Made by a program: the position numbers and the translations under genes. Positions 11,624-22,699 of a DNA stretch of 64,000 nucleotides are shown piece after piece. The stretch covers positions 22,323,456 through 22,387,455 of the forward strand of contig OZ024879.1 in NCBI GenBank assembly GCA_964017185.1, read 5' to 3'. The notes under the pieces were generated by a model. The model saw nothing but the letters and a program-made list of their open reading frames with translations, had not been told where the DNA came from and made no database searches. Source of the stretch: Rugalucina vietnamica. Its lineage: Eukaryota > Mollusca > Bivalvia > Lucinida > Lucinidae. Each line of letters starts with the position of its first letter. Positions within the stretch are counted from its first letter, which is position 1.

Positions 11624-11709
11624 ATTTCATCTTAATGTCACTTTGCAGCAAATCACTGACCCATCAACGGCTGTGGATTTTCATTAAGCGCGATTTCAAG
11701 ACTTAGCAT

Positions 11710-11714
11710 TCAAA

Positions 11715-11757
<43 letters not shown>

Positions 11758-11759
11758 AA
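11710..11759. repeat. (AAAT)n microsatellite
   Basis: About twelve AAAT units. Confidence 0.97.
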
Positions 11760-11800
11760 TGTACATATGCTGGAGGAAAGGTATATAACAATGACGATAT

Positions 11801-11939
11801 AACATTCTTTTCCAAGTGCATTAACGTTTTCCAAGCCCTCGGGCAATAATGTGTTGCAGCCCTCACCGCTACGCGGTTCGGGCTGCAACACATTATTGCC
11901 CTTGGGCTTGGCAAACGTTAATGCACGGAAAAGAATGTT
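11801..11939. repeat. 139-bp near-perfect palindrome
   Basis: AACATTCTTTTCC at the left is inverted as GGAAAAGAATGTT at the right, with GGGCAATAATGTGTTGCAGC in the left arm mirrored in the right and a centre at CCGCTACGCGG. The pattern is that of a hairpin MITE; no target duplication was identified. Confidence 0.85.
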
Positions 11940-12309
11940 TTATCCTCTTATTGCAAGAACATTTATTTCTAGAATCTTTGCACCTCTCCCGTTAAAAACG
12001 GATATGTTGCAAAATAGCTATGTATGTACTATTTAGATGATTTACATGTTTCATGGTATTTTGTTTACATTATATGTATTGTTATGCATTGTTGTTGTAT
12101 ATGACTATATGCTCATGGGCCGTGATGGCTTTTTGCATTAATAAAAGTATTCATTCATATTCATTCTTTTACACATAAATCAATGAAAAGTACGTCATTA
12201 TCATTGCAGTTTCTGCATCAATAGCGATCTCATATGGTGAGCCCTAGGTTGTAAAGAATTCCCTCAGGTCCTAGCGAATGCAACGGGGTGAAAAATTCGT
12301 ATTTGATCC

Positions 12310-12475
12310 CATCATGAAAACATACCCATGCAATGAATGCCTGCTTATACCCCATTTTTATATAGTAAAACTGGCCAGTTTTATGCAGGGGTATACCTAT
12401 TCTTATTTTTGGTCCAAAACACAGATTGTGGGTACTCGTTTGAACCGCATCGGCGAGGAGATTCTAGCGTATACC
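12310..12475 (-). mobile_element. partial M2 MITE
   Basis: ATGCAGGGGTATACC, TTTTTGGTCCAAAACACAG, ATTGTGGGTACTCG and CGCATCGGCGAGGAG match one side and the centre of the M2 hairpin. The other arm is missing. Confidence 0.7.
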
Positions 12476-12799
12476 CCCGATCTTTGTTTGGACCTAAAAG
12501 TTTAAAAGTTTTCTGGAAAAATTGCATTTTTTTTTTCAGCTGAAAATAAATCTTTATATATTTCATGGGTGTGTTTTTGTAATGCCTCCCTTATTCAATT
12601 ACACTAATAGTGTAACATAAAGATAATGGCCATGTTTTAACGAAGACAACAGCCCTGTATTAATCAGGGAATACGCGATTGTACATGTAATTTAATAATA
12701 ATAATAATGATAATCTCTATATTTTAGGAGGATAACGTATTTAGCACAAATACCAACCTTCCATACGATTCTACAGTGATTAAGACATTGGTTATTGGA

Positions 12800-13010
12800 C
12801 CTTTTTATTCTGGCAAGCGTTGTCATTCACATGAGATGGTAGTGATGCATTTAATGTTTGGGAGAGGAGAAGCCAGTGCTTGCCTTATAATGCCGAGCGC
12901 CAAGCAAGGTAACAACTGGTACCATTTTAACGTCTTTGGTATGACACGGCCCGGTATGCTACGTAACCCACGACCCTTCCCGAAGCTGACACTTTATTTA
13001 ATTGTTTCAG
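12800..13010 (-). mobile_element. SINE-like repeat fragment
   Basis: The text GATGCATTTAATGTTTGGGAG, AATGCCGAGCGCCAAGCAAGG and TCTTTGGTATGACACGGCC followed by ACCCACGACC resembles a common mollusc SINE body with a tRNA-like head on the minus strand. The assignment rests on recognition of the phrase pattern and is tentative. The 99-codon ORF across it is not taken as a gene. Confidence 0.4.
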
Positions 13011-13189
13011 GATCAAATTTGGTGCGCCACTTTCCACTGCCCTCAAGAATGGCTACCTACCCATTCCTATGGTAGTAAGTGTAGCAGAGTTATTTCTCCT
13101 TAAATGGAAAACAAAAAAGCACCATAAAAATTTCCAAATATGCGTCACGCCATACGTATTAAAACGCTAAGAATGCTTAAAAAACTTAC

Positions 13190-13372
13190 CATTGGGCATG
13201 GCGACACACTTGGGAATGATGTTGCTCCAGTTACCCGAACTTTCGCACTTAATGGTTGGAGAACCAGATAGGTAGTAACCGTCGTTACAACCGAATGAAG
13301 CTATTTTGGAATAGGCTGTTCCTGATGGTGTGTTTACCCAACCTTTTTCTGGACTGGCAACAGGGCCACAGT
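13190..13372 (-). CDS. TNFR/sushi receptor exon 3: CCP (sushi) domain
   Basis: The acceptor TTTTTTGCAG and donor AATG|GTAAGT bound a 183-base exon with phase 1 on both sides, the usual arrangement for shuffled extracellular modules. It encodes one complement-control-protein domain. Cysteines fall at assembled residues 181, 208, 222 and 235, with the family's Gly/Tyr-rich core (FGCNDGYYLSGSPTIKC) and the conserved Trp in SSGNWSNIIPKC. CCP domains bind proteins or glycans; the ligand here is unknown. It lies directly between the TNFR modules and the membrane anchor. Confidence 0.88.
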
Positions 13373-13799
13373 CTGCAAAAAATAAATTCCGTCGAGAATG
13401 AAGAAAACGTATCGAAAATGAAGCTGATAGACTAGTCCAACATTTTCCCCTTCACAACACTGTTTGAGCTATATGTTGGCATGGAAACCAAAGTTCTGAT
13501 CCACACTGTTTCAAAGCATATAGCAGGCAGTACCCCGCCCGGCTAATGATGTTTCATGTAAGGCCTGGCATATTATAAAAAACTGATACCTGAAATAATT
13601 TCTCTCAGATTTGTCATATTTTTGGATTTTCATAATTCTGTTTGCGACAAAATAAATTCTTAACGTGTACGAGAATATTTCATCTAACATTCAATATCTG
13701 GCACACTAGAAAACGCACTATATTCTTTGAGATTCGGACATTCTATCATGTTATCTGATGTAAATTGCTGGCATTCATGTTTATGTAGTACCGATTTAC

Positions 13800-13961
13800 C
13801 TATAACTGTACATTTGCGATCAGAGGTGGGTGAACACTCTATGTGGGCTTGTTCGCCTTCTAGACATCTTGTGCATGGTACGCAAGGTTCGATGCTCGAC
13901 GTTATGGCAGAGAAACTACCCTCCACGCAGACTTGGCACACCGTGTCTTGGGCTGAGGTCC
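13800..13961 (-). CDS. TNFR/sushi receptor exon 2: TNFR cysteine-rich domain
   Basis: The acceptor TTCTTCAATTTCAG and donor ATAG|GTAAAT bound a 162-base exon, phase 1 on both sides. It encodes a textbook TNFR_c6 unit: CQVCVEGSFS, then EPCVPCTRCLEGEQ, then IECSPTSDRKC, giving the CxxC...CxxCxxC...C spacing of TNF-receptor ligand-binding repeats. Reading past the donor gives a short extension to a stop at 13684, which I regard as intron. Confidence 0.88.
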
Positions 13962-14021
13962 CTGAAATTGAAGAAGTGTACGAGTGTTACTGCGTGATGT
14001 AATAAATAGTAAAGGTGGCAG

Positions 14022-14560
14022 CACATTTGCGCACATTTTTGAAAGAATGTGGTTCATTTGCGCACACAATCTTCCCAGGTAAGCGTATTCATTTGCGCAC
14101 ACGATTTCGCCAGGTAAATGTTACATTTGCGCACATCAGATGTGCCCAGGTAAATGGTATGTTTGCGCTCACAAGACTCAGTGTATAGACAAGCCAAGTC
14201 CTCATCGCCAGTCCAAGCTATATATCTTTCAATGCACACTCTGTGATGAATATTTGAATTAAAACCTTGAAAAAGTATAAAGACAGTGCGTGATGATGCC
14301 AAATGAACAAATCAAAGTGCCGCAAAATGTAAATACATGTATGGTAAACTAAAACTCAAACTGACTTTTAAGTGACTGTGTAAACCTATTCGAAATCTTC
14401 CACCTCCAGATCTTTGAACAGGGGTTACAGTGCTGATGTTTTATTTGTCGTACCTTGATATAATAAAATACGAGCAGAGGGCTTAGGAAAAGGTAAAAAA
14501 ACATGTGCGCAAATGTAACACTAAAATTGTGCGCAAAAGATATACATTTCTGTGTGCTAA
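14022..14560. repeat. TTTGCGCAC tandem repeat with distal inverted copy
   Basis: Four to five units of about 35 bp, each starting CATTTGCGCACA and ending CAGGTAA or similar, occupy 14022-14175. Two inverted copies of GTGCGCAAA occur near 14503 and 14530. The layout suggests an inverted-repeat element with reiterated subterminal sites. Confidence 0.6.
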
Positions 14561-14911
14561 TAGCACCATAGTAATTATAACTACGTTGATTCGTTGATTC
14601 AATGTCGGAACGACAGTAGTGTCTCGTCGGTAAGTGAGATCTCGCGGTAATTTTCTTCTTCGTAAGTATCTCCCGGTACATTATGGAGGGCGCGGAACTT
14701 AAAAACGTGCGGTCTGGGTGATGAAGTCACCCAGAGCTGATAGTATGGTCCATTCATGGTTTTTCTTAAGGTCACTGTCATTGATGCCTAAAAGGACTTC
14801 AGTTGTCAATTCTGAGATGCCTGTTTGATAAAACAGAGTTGTCCTCATGCTTTCCCTTTCATTGAACTACGACGTGCAACAAAAGTCGACAAATATCGCG
14901 AAAAATCTCAC

Positions 14912-14940
14912 CCGATGTTAGGAGATTTGCTTTCCGCCAT
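14912..14940 (-). other. candidate short first coding exon, orphan
   Basis: ATG in good context (CAAAATGGC) opens MAESKSPNIG and meets a donor-like GG|GTGAGA after 29 bases. Such short exons occur at the start of transposon-encoded DNA-binding proteins, but no second exon is visible. Weak evidence. Confidence 0.2.
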
Positions 14941-14999
14941 TTTGCTTATGTAGTCAACAGCTCAGCAGTCACTCCACAGAACGACTCCTCAAAATTCGC

Positions 15000-16660
15000 C
15001 AACATAGTAGTAGAATTTGTGTAAATGTTTCTTTTCCATTGTTTCATCTACGTTACGTTGCTTAACAATGGCGGACTTTGACGTCACAAAACGTGACTAA
15101 TTTGACGTCACTGGCGCGCTTCTTTTTGTTGCGTTAAACAAAATTGCAACGTGGTCAGAGATGGCCTTTATTCGGTCAGTAGCTAAATAAAGCTTATATT
15201 TATGAACCTCACTTGATAAGGCCAATATGTAGGATTGTTACATTATAAAACCGAGTTTCGTTTGCGTTTGCACCAAAGAATTTCATACACTACGCATTTA
15301 TCGTGTATCGTTAGCACAAGTGCATGTAAAATGTACGGTATGCATGCAGGATTTGACAACAGTTTCGAATATCAATAATTTTCAGATGCAGAGACCCAAT
15401 ATTTTTAACATACTCAAGGACTTTGAAAACGCCTCACTTGTTTAATTGCTTCTTACTCACAGAATACATGATATATCTGCAAAAATATTTTTAAGTTAAA
15501 AAGTACAACCAGTCTGCTTAACGTCGATACCAAAACCGAAGCGTCAACGCCTATTATTAACGTCATACACGCTGAATTCAAGCGTTACCAATAATTCAAC
15601 AAAACCAAAGTATGGGGACGGCAAATATTCATCAGATACGACTTGATTTCTGGATAGAAACACCAAAAGCCAAGCAAATGCTGTTGGTTTGCTTCCATTT
15701 GCACTAACACAGCGGTAGTTACTTCTCTTTTACGTTTATTAAGAAAATGTTAATTTTTGCATGTAAAATGAAACGAATTCAAAAGTTTTTGTGCACAATG
15801 AATAGGCAAATACCTTTGTAAAAATTACAATTACTTACGACGCTGTAATCGAATGTCTAGAGGTATTTTGAACACTTACGCTTGACGTCATCAAGTAACG
15901 TTAGCGCCTCAAAGGCCGCCTGAAGAAATCCACCATTTTGATTTTGCTTTTTCCTGTGCTTAAGGTCGTTAGCTATCACTAGAGACTGTTTGTTTTTACA
16001 AAATCCGGTTTTCTTACGTTTCGATGACGTCTGTGAAAACAGTTGTAGCAAACAAACGAGCGAACAAATTTTGTGGATCTTTATTGATAAATATTGTTTA
16101 TCGTGTTGGCGTACACGATATTATGTTTATTTTGTACATCCGCTTATTTTTAAGAAAGCTTTTAAGCAAAGTATAACCAATGTATAGTGAGGCGTTTTCA
16201 AAGTCCTCTAGTATATATTACATCTTTACAGGGGCCCGTAAAATTCAAATGGAAACGCTTTAACGCCCTTTCTCACTGCTTCATTTTACTGCCAGACCAA
16301 ATAAAAAAAGTAAAGATAGGCAGTAATCACACACTGGTCAACCTTTCCGCTGATTTGGTGGGTTTTACGCAAGTATGATGGTGCTTAAAACTTGGAAGTG
16401 GTTGTATTCCGTCCATATTTGCATATATACTCTATGGAAAGGCTACGTCAATCACCAGGTGCATGTAGTATTCATAAAACTAACATAAATCTATAGTCCC
16501 TTTGACATGTTGTATGGTTTTCTATACAGCAGCAACATGATTAAAAATGAAAAATCCAAAGTTTATTTACTGGTCGCCGCCATTTTTCGTCTCCAGTAAA
16601 TCAGCGTAAATACCCGCAAACCGTCGTAAACACCGAAAATCGACGTATATGTTGACCAGT
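15000..16660. other. intronic stretch, no gene recognised
   Basis: Part of intron 1 of the TNFR-like gene. I see scattered TGACGTCA-like palindromes near 15080-15110 but no exon, RNA gene or clear repeat boundaries. The short ORFs around 15857-16378 overlap one another on both strands and look random. Confidence 0.5.
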
Positions 16661-16664
16661 GTGA

Positions 16665-16900
16665 GAAAAGGCGCAATCAGAAAGAAATTCCCACTCCAAA
16701 ACTCGAGGTGGGAAAAAACTAAATTGACAATTAGGTACTTACTTGAGCAGCTATTTCCTGATAGGCTGCCACTCAGTTACCAGAACTTAGATAAAATATG
16801 AAAACGTACATAAGGTTCAAACGGCAGAAAAATTCGACCCCAAAACATAAAACAAATTGAACCAAAACAGAAGTATCGACTTGGAACGATCAGTAATATA
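16665..16900 (+). repeat. partial M3 repeat
   Basis: GGCGCAATCAGAAAGAAATTC, CTCGAGGTGGGAAAAAAC, GCTGCCACTCAGTTACC and CTTGGAACGATCAGTAATA match M3 in order, with gaps. Confidence 0.7.
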
Positions 16901-16962
16901 ACATTGTAATATAACATAGTAATATAACATGACGTGACGTCATGTGTTTCGTTCTAAACAAA

Positions 16963-16995
16963 ATGGCCGACGCTGAAGAAGCTCCGCGGTTTTCG
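16963..16995 (+). other. candidate short first coding exon, orphan
   Basis: AAAATGGCC opens MADAEEAPRFS and reaches TTTTCG|GTGAGT after exactly eleven codons. The acidic start ending in RFS resembles the beginning of Myb/SANT-like proteins carried by Harbinger-type elements, but no downstream exon is found. Inference only. Confidence 0.25.
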
Positions 16996-17066
16996 GTGAG
17001 TTTTTACTTTGTTAATGTTATTTTCAAGAGATTTTAAGTGGATTAGAGAGAAAATGCAAGAATAGC

Positions 17067-17206
17067 GATCAACCATGGTTTGTTTCAGTGTTCAAACATT
17101 CTCTGGATCACTCGGAAGGCGTTTGAACACGCGGCCTGCGGCCTTGTGTTCAAACGCCTTCCTCGTGATCCATCGAATGTTTGAACACTGAAAACCATGG
17201 TTGATC
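17067..17206. repeat. 140-bp palindrome
   Basis: GATCAACCATGG at the left is inverted as CCATGGTTGATC at the right. The arms share GTGTTCAAACATTC and GGAAGGCGTTTGAACAC, and the centre is GCGGCCTGCGGCC. Hairpin-type element. Confidence 0.85.
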
Positions 17207-17241
17207 CCTATAGTATATGTTTCCCATAAATACATGTATAT

Positions 17242-18247
17242 ACTACTCAAAGTTTGATAAGCATCAAAACTTTATTTTTTGTTGACAGGACATACTTGTA
17301 ATCTAACACCCGAAATTTTGCTTTAGATATGAAGCAGAACCATCACTATGCAAACATTCCATCTTTTTTTTTTTCGCGTTGCCTGCGAGCGCTTTTCGCA
17401 GACTTGCAGAAACGATTGAAACCCCCTGAAATTTAAAGTTGCCATTTTTCATTGATTGTTGCCTACCCTATCCAATTCTGTCATTTACCCCCTCTTACTG
17501 GTTCATTCAACTGCAAAACTGTTTTGATAATCGAAATGTCGATACTTTTGTGTCTAAAATGCACTTTTGGAAAATTTAAAAAATCTGTGATTTTTGGTTA
17601 AAAACACGATTTTTTTACCAAAAAAAATTCTTTTTTTTTTCGCTTAAAACGTTGCCCTTTAGTCTGCGAGTATGGAACAGAAAACCGATTTGAGCTATGG
17701 ATTTAGATTTTACAGCGTTTTAAAACATTTGTCATTAGACTGAACGTTTTCTTAATGGAAATTTTCATTGTGTGATTAAAACATGTGACAACAAATTTAA
17801 AAAAAAAAAAACCCGCTGGTGTAATCAAAAACGTTTTTCAGTTTCATGCTCACCATGCAAAGGACAACATCTAAAGCGAAAAAAAATTTGGCTAAGAAAT
17901 CGTGTTTTTGACCCAAAATCACAGATTTCTGAAATTTTCCGAAAGTGCATTGTAGACACAAAAGTATCGACATTTCGATTATCAAAACAGTTTTGCAGTT
18001 GAATGAACCAGGAAGAGGGGATGAATGACAGAACTGGATAGGGTAGACAACGGTGACAACTTCAATTTCAGGGGTTTCCATTGTTTCTGCAAGTCTGCGA
18101 GAAGGGCTCGCAGACAACGCAAAAAGATGAAATGTTTGCACGGTGATGGTGCTGCTAAATATCTATAGCAAAATTTCGTGTGTTAGATTACCAATATGTC
18201 CTATAATTAAAAATAAAGTTTTGATGCTTATCAAAGTTTGAGTAGTA
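17242..18247. mobile_element. 1.0-kb foldback element
   Basis: TACTACTCAAAGTTTGATAA at the left end is inverted at the right end. The arms extend about 400 bp each and share TCTAACACCCGAAATTTTGC/inverse, GCGAGCGC..., TCGAAATGTCGATACTTTTG and CTAAAATGCACTTT. Only a short loop near 17690-17830 is unpaired. Flanks are TATA on both sides, compatible with a TA or TATA duplication. The ORFs on both strands (17772-18141) are arm sequence, not genes. Confidence 0.8.
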
Positions 18248-18385
18248 TATATATATAACATCAGGACTTTATAAATTTGAATTTTGGTAACGCCAAACAA
18301 TATGGCAACGTACATGTGTCTTTTGCTGAAGACCTGTAATAAGTGAAAGCGTTACATGAATTAAATTGTTGCTGTAACTTCATTC

Positions 18386-18386
<1 letters not shown>

Positions 18387-18420
<34 letters not shown>
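18387..18420. repeat. (AG)n microsatellite
   Basis: About 17 AG units. Confidence 0.95.
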
Positions 18421-18426
<6 letters not shown>

Positions 18427-18889
18427 GAATGAAGTAACAACAACAATTACAAAACTGTGACAAAATGTTGGCTTTTTAAATTACCAGTAATAGGCATGGC
18501 GACATAAACAAAATCTTGATGCTCGTGAAATTTTGTGCATTAAGTATCATATTATATTCATATTGGATTATGTGTAGTGCATGTATGTCATGTTTGTTTT
18601 GTATAAATGTTGTGGCTAAAAGCTGTAATATGCTGATATTGCCAATAAAATATATCATATTATCCATATTATCACATTGCGGTAACAATATTGTGGCTAA
18701 ACAAATATCATAGTGATTTGAGGATAAAAATGTGTGGTTTGGTATATGTATTGTTATATATTGTTATCTTTATCCTTTGCATAATATGTTTGTTATAACT
18801 TGTAACTTTTCGTTTATTATTCACACATTTCTTTAACATGGGGTTAAAAGTATCATTCAAACAGAAACACATAATGCTAAGCCAGCCAT

Positions 18890-19310
18890 GATATAAAAAA
18901 TATTGTCTGACGCAGTCTTTTCATTACGAAAACTTGCTCATGCAATATACAGAAAATTGTTTAAAGTTAAAAATTCCATTGCAAAAATGTTGATTCTTTT
19001 AATAAGTTTGCTAAAAAAAATGATTGTGGGGACACGTTAGAACCGCCTCGTCAATGCGGTTCTTACGAGTACACACAATCTATGTTTTGGAAAAAAAAAA
19101 ACAAGAAAAAAATAGGTATACCACTGCAAACCCAGTTTTGCTATATAAAAGTGGGGAATGAGGGGTATTATTTTCATGGACATGTTTGCCTGTTGATGAC
19201 CTATACTTTATATGAGCTACATGAGAGCTCCTCGCGGAGGCGGTTCTAATAAGTACCCACAATCCATGTTTTGGATAAAAAAAGGAAACCCCATTTTCAC
19301 AATATTAATG
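18890..19310 (+). mobile_element. M2 MITE copy plus adjoining second fragment
   Basis: The first copy has GACACGTTAGAACCGCCTCG, GCGGTTCTTACGAGTAC and then the ATAGGTATACCACTGC/TATATAAAAGTGGGG tail ending near 19190. A second half-copy follows from about 19225 with GAGGCGGTTCTAATAAGTAC and CCCACAATCCATG. Confidence 0.8.
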
Positions 19311-19439
19311 TAGCGGACTTCAACGCGCGAAATAAATGTTTAACAGCCAAACTTCTCCAGCAGGGCTATCGGTATCATACACTTCGATAAACATTTTCTA
19401 ATTTTTAACGCAGACACTATGCGTCGATTTCCTAATTCA

Positions 19440-19600
19440 ACGTTGGGCTAAAGAGGGCTTTCGGAACCAGAAATTTATGGTGACTTGGTTTACAAATTTA
19501 AGAAACTTATAGGAAGGAATGATTTTTTTTTCCAGTTCGGCTAAGTTTTTAACACAATCATGGTTGATAACTATGCTGCCTTCTGTAACTCATTTATGGG
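19440..19600. repeat. dispersed repeat, inverted relative to 27660-27870
   Basis: CTTTCGGAACCAGAAATTTATGG, GGTTTACAAATTTAAGAAAC and CACAATCATGGTTGATAACT reappear inverted near 27670-27850. Each copy lies close to an M3 repeat. Confidence 0.6.
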
Positions 19601-19604
19601 ACAT

Positions 19605-19673
19605 AGGCAAAGAGAATAGCCCCAGATGTGACGCCGCAGAACGCGGCGTCCCATCTGGGGCTATTCTGTTTGC
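19605..19673. repeat. M4 hairpin repeat
   Basis: AGAATAGCCCCAGATG and GACGCCGC are inverted as GCGGCGTC and CATCTGGGGCTATTCT around AGAAC. Sister copies lie at 34613-34684 and 49427-49491, each ending CTGTTTGCTTAGAGA or similar. Confidence 0.85.
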
Positions 19674-19789
19674 TTAGAGAAATTTCATCGAAAAAAGAGA
19701 TAAAAATTTAAAATCACAACTAAAGCCCATAAAAACGAAAGTGGACTCGCCCTAATGATAAAGTCCATTCGTCAAATATGGGTTAATTG

Positions 19790-20275
19790 CACGCCGATGA
19801 GATCTCCGTTGTCGGGCGGCTTACTGAATCTGTTGAGTCCTCGTTTTTCATTCATTCATCAGGGTGATTATCATGATTTATTTGTTTGTCCTTGATGATT
19901 CAATTCACCACGAGGACCGAACAGCTAACTAAATGTTGTGAACTACTGCAGAAGATGAGGGTGAGGTTAGGCGCCTGTAAAACCGGTTTAAGCCCCCAAT
20001 AGTTTTATACTACTGATCGTTTCAAGGCGATACTTATGTTGTGGTTCCATTTATTTTATGTTTTGGAGTCGAATTTTTGTGCTGTTTGAACCTTATGTAC
20101 GCTTTCATATTTTTATTTCGGGTTACTGTCTGGGCGCCTATTGGGAAACAGCTGCTCACTCGCTTTATGATATGTTTCTAATTATCAATTTAGTTTTTCC
20201 CACCTCGATTCTTGGAGTGGGAATTTCTTTCTGAGTGCGACTTTTCCTGATCATTGCCTACTTGTCTCTTTTTAA
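19790..20275 (-). repeat. M3 repeat copy, reversed
   Basis: GATTCAATTCACCACGAGGACC, AACTACTGCAGAAGATGAGG, GCGCCTGTAAAACCGGTTTAAG and CTCGATTCTTGGAGTGGGA appear in reversed M3 order, ending CCTGATCATTGCCTACTTG. Confidence 0.7.
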
Positions 20276-20599
20276 GGGGATACTTATTGCACGGATATGT
20301 TATACTGAAGGCAAACACCTATATTGCAAAAAGTGATATCACACCGTATTAGCGGCAATCGCGAACAACCAATTTGTTAAACAAAAACAGTTCTACATTG
20401 CCATAAAAGGCGTTACGGATTGCCAAAATGACGAAGTAGAACGTAAATTGAACGTTCTCGATTTCCAACACGTGATATTTGGCAACTTAAAACGCTTTTT
20501 GGCAGTCGGGAACGCAGTTCTGGATACAATCACACGTTCCACCCTGCCGCTAATACAGTGTGGATATGCGCCTTTTACGGTGTTTTTTATATACAAGCT

Positions 20600-20728
20600 A
20601 GAAGTCTACGTGGAGCAGTGGTTAAGTCACTCGGCTTGTAAATCAGGATTGTATTTATATCCTAGACTATTTTATTTTATTTTTTTTTTTTATTTATTTA
20701 TTTATTTATTTATTTTTTTTTTTTTTTT
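20600..20728 (+). mobile_element. SINE head fragment followed by T-rich tract
   Basis: GTGGAGCAGTGGTTAAGTCACTCGGC resembles a tRNA-derived SINE A-box region, and the sequence then becomes a T/TTTA-rich tract at about 20666-20728. The B box is not visible. Confidence 0.45.
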
Positions 20729-21154
20729 GATGAGACTTTTCACCCAGCTCTCATCTTCATATGCCCTCATCGTTAAGCCCCTTATTATAGAATAAAACGT
20801 AAATGGGATCCTTTGTAAAGCAGTAAATATTTAAAGAATGGGCATGGGTCATATATGATCACGATATTGCACAATTTCGGGTAATGACTCATCATCAGTG
20901 ATCCGTACGGCCTGGCGTCTTTGCTGGTCAATAATGCAGTAAGTTTGACTTTAAATTAAGGGTCGACATCTGAGAAGATGACATGGGAAATAGGCAGATA
21001 TAATTCCTAAACTGTTGTAGTCGACTCACGTAAGAGATTTACTGTTATAAACTTTATTTGACCAATCGGAAGAGGTGTGCCATTCTTATTTGTAACGGTA
21101 AAGCTGTGAAGTAAATCTACGACAGTTCAAGAATCCCGTCCCGCTTCAACTTAC

Positions 21155-21530
21155 CAGCGGTTTTAACTCCTTGCCCCGGTGGACATTCACTGTGTGGAAC
21201 ACATGTAGCCTCAAAATTCGGATGGTACCCCTCAATACACTGGCACTCTAGGTCCGACAGTGAAGTACAGTTCTTTACCATCACCTCCTTTTGCCCACAA
21301 GTAGGTCGACAGTCGATACACTGTGTCGAGTTGGTTTCTCCATCCTGATAGGTTCCCGGTTTACACCGTATACAATAGTTGCCGTTCTCTGACGAACACC
21401 GCGTACCAGGAGGACAAGATGGCGGACAGGAAGTCGAAAAGGTCACAAATCCGAGGATTAATATCCGCAACAACAAACAATGTAATGTTTGTTTCACAAT
21501 GTTCCCAAATACTTGATAAATAGAGCCCAT
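21155..21530 (-). CDS. TNFR/sushi receptor exon 1: signal peptide and TNFR-like repeat
   Basis: First exon of a type I membrane receptor on the minus strand. ATG at 21530 opens a hydrophobic signal (LLLRILILGFVTFSTS, cleavage near residue 34). A cysteine-rich region follows, with CPPGTRCSSENGNYCIRCKPGTYQ and STQCIDCRPTCGQ, then LECQCIEGYHP, matching TNF-receptor repeats in style. The exon ends ACCGCTG|GTAAGT in phase 1 and joins exon 2 through a 7.2-kb intron that holds several foldback elements. With exons 2-5 it gives about 360 residues to the in-frame stop at 7768. TNFR-family proteins signal on TNF-like ligands, but without a death domain downstream signalling here is unknown. Confidence 0.85.
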
Positions 21531-21562
21531 GCTTACACTTGGTTATCCTATCATCGTTCTTC

Positions 21563-21583
21563 ACTTTTATATATTATTGGCAC
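21563..21583 (-). promoter_or_regulatory. compact core promoter: TATA box and CCAAT
   Basis: On the minus strand TATATAAAAG at 21572-21563 lies about 40 bases before the ATG at 21530, with CCAAT just upstream and an E-box CACGTG near 21581-21586. Transcription would start within about 10-15 bases of the ATG, giving a very short 5' leader. An alternative is an upstream non-coding exon. Confidence 0.45.
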
Positions 21584-22699
21584 GTGGTTTAGATCTTTCT
21601 TAAATTTTTGTAGTATCTTAGAAAAAAATATGTCGTGTAAAGCAAGACTTTTGAAAATCACTCCTTTTATATATATAAATCACCGCGTCCAATCGAAACG
21701 CCGGACGAACGGTCGAAACGCCGGATCTGCGTTGTTTTAACTCCGGATTGCGGTAGTTTCTGCTGGATTCGCCGCCATTTTCGAAGGAATTTTTTTCCAC
21801 CAGGTAACAAAAACGTTTATTATAAATATTAAAAGAGTTTATGTCAACGTAAGCACTAGCCTGTTCGGATCTACATACATGTCTCTAACCGCCGATTGTT
21901 CTGCTGATGCATAAGCTCCGCTGGAATATGCAAACATTCGAGGAGATTTTTGTTTTACATGTTCGGCCATACGCTAAAATAGTGTTCGCCCCAAAATGTT
22001 TCGTACTATTGTCGTCTTCTTCAAAGTATTGACAAGCTGCTGGTTGATTTTGCATTTGTACATGAGACTATATCGTTAGAAGCCAATTGCCAATTGATTC
22101 TTGCCCGAACAAGCTTACGTTTCAATAAAATACCGCAAAATCAAAGTAACACCGGATAAAACGGTAATCTGAGTTTTCAAACTTGGCAAGTATTTTCATA
22201 GATTAATGTCTTGTAAGGTCTAGTACGCAAGTGGAATGCTCATTTTTTAGCAGAATCACTCATTTGCACATGTATGAAAGCTTGGCTTATTGATATTTAC
22301 AACAGATTAATAACAAGAGATAGAGACATCGATGTTCATTAATTATTCTAAGCTAGAGCTTTGTGTCTTGCAATAATAAATCAGATACTGTTTAAGTAGA
22401 TCAAACATGATAGAACATCTCCCGTCCTCTCTGATATGAAATAGAATATTATACTAAAATACCATAAATGAAATTTAAAATTGATTGCATTACGTTTTTC
22501 AGCGAAATGCGTCGAGACGGCGTCCATTCAAAACCAGGAGAAAATCACCTATAAGTACGAGTATAGCAAATCAGAAGTAAGATAGGATACATGTATGTTA
22601 TCTCAAAATCGTGTACTGTAAAAACATGATAACATCATGATACAAATGGTTGTGTTTATTGCCTAAATTGTGTGGTCAGTAACTTAGCTCCACATTATA

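Noticed and set aside
14022-14175. Regularly spaced repeats, considered as a CRISPR array
   Set aside because: Animal genome context, imperfect repeats, spacers shorter than repeats, and inverted partners nearby. A transposon feature is more likely.
20393-20795. 67- and 115-codon ORFs
   Set aside because: One ends in translated T-rich microsatellite; the other is its antisense.
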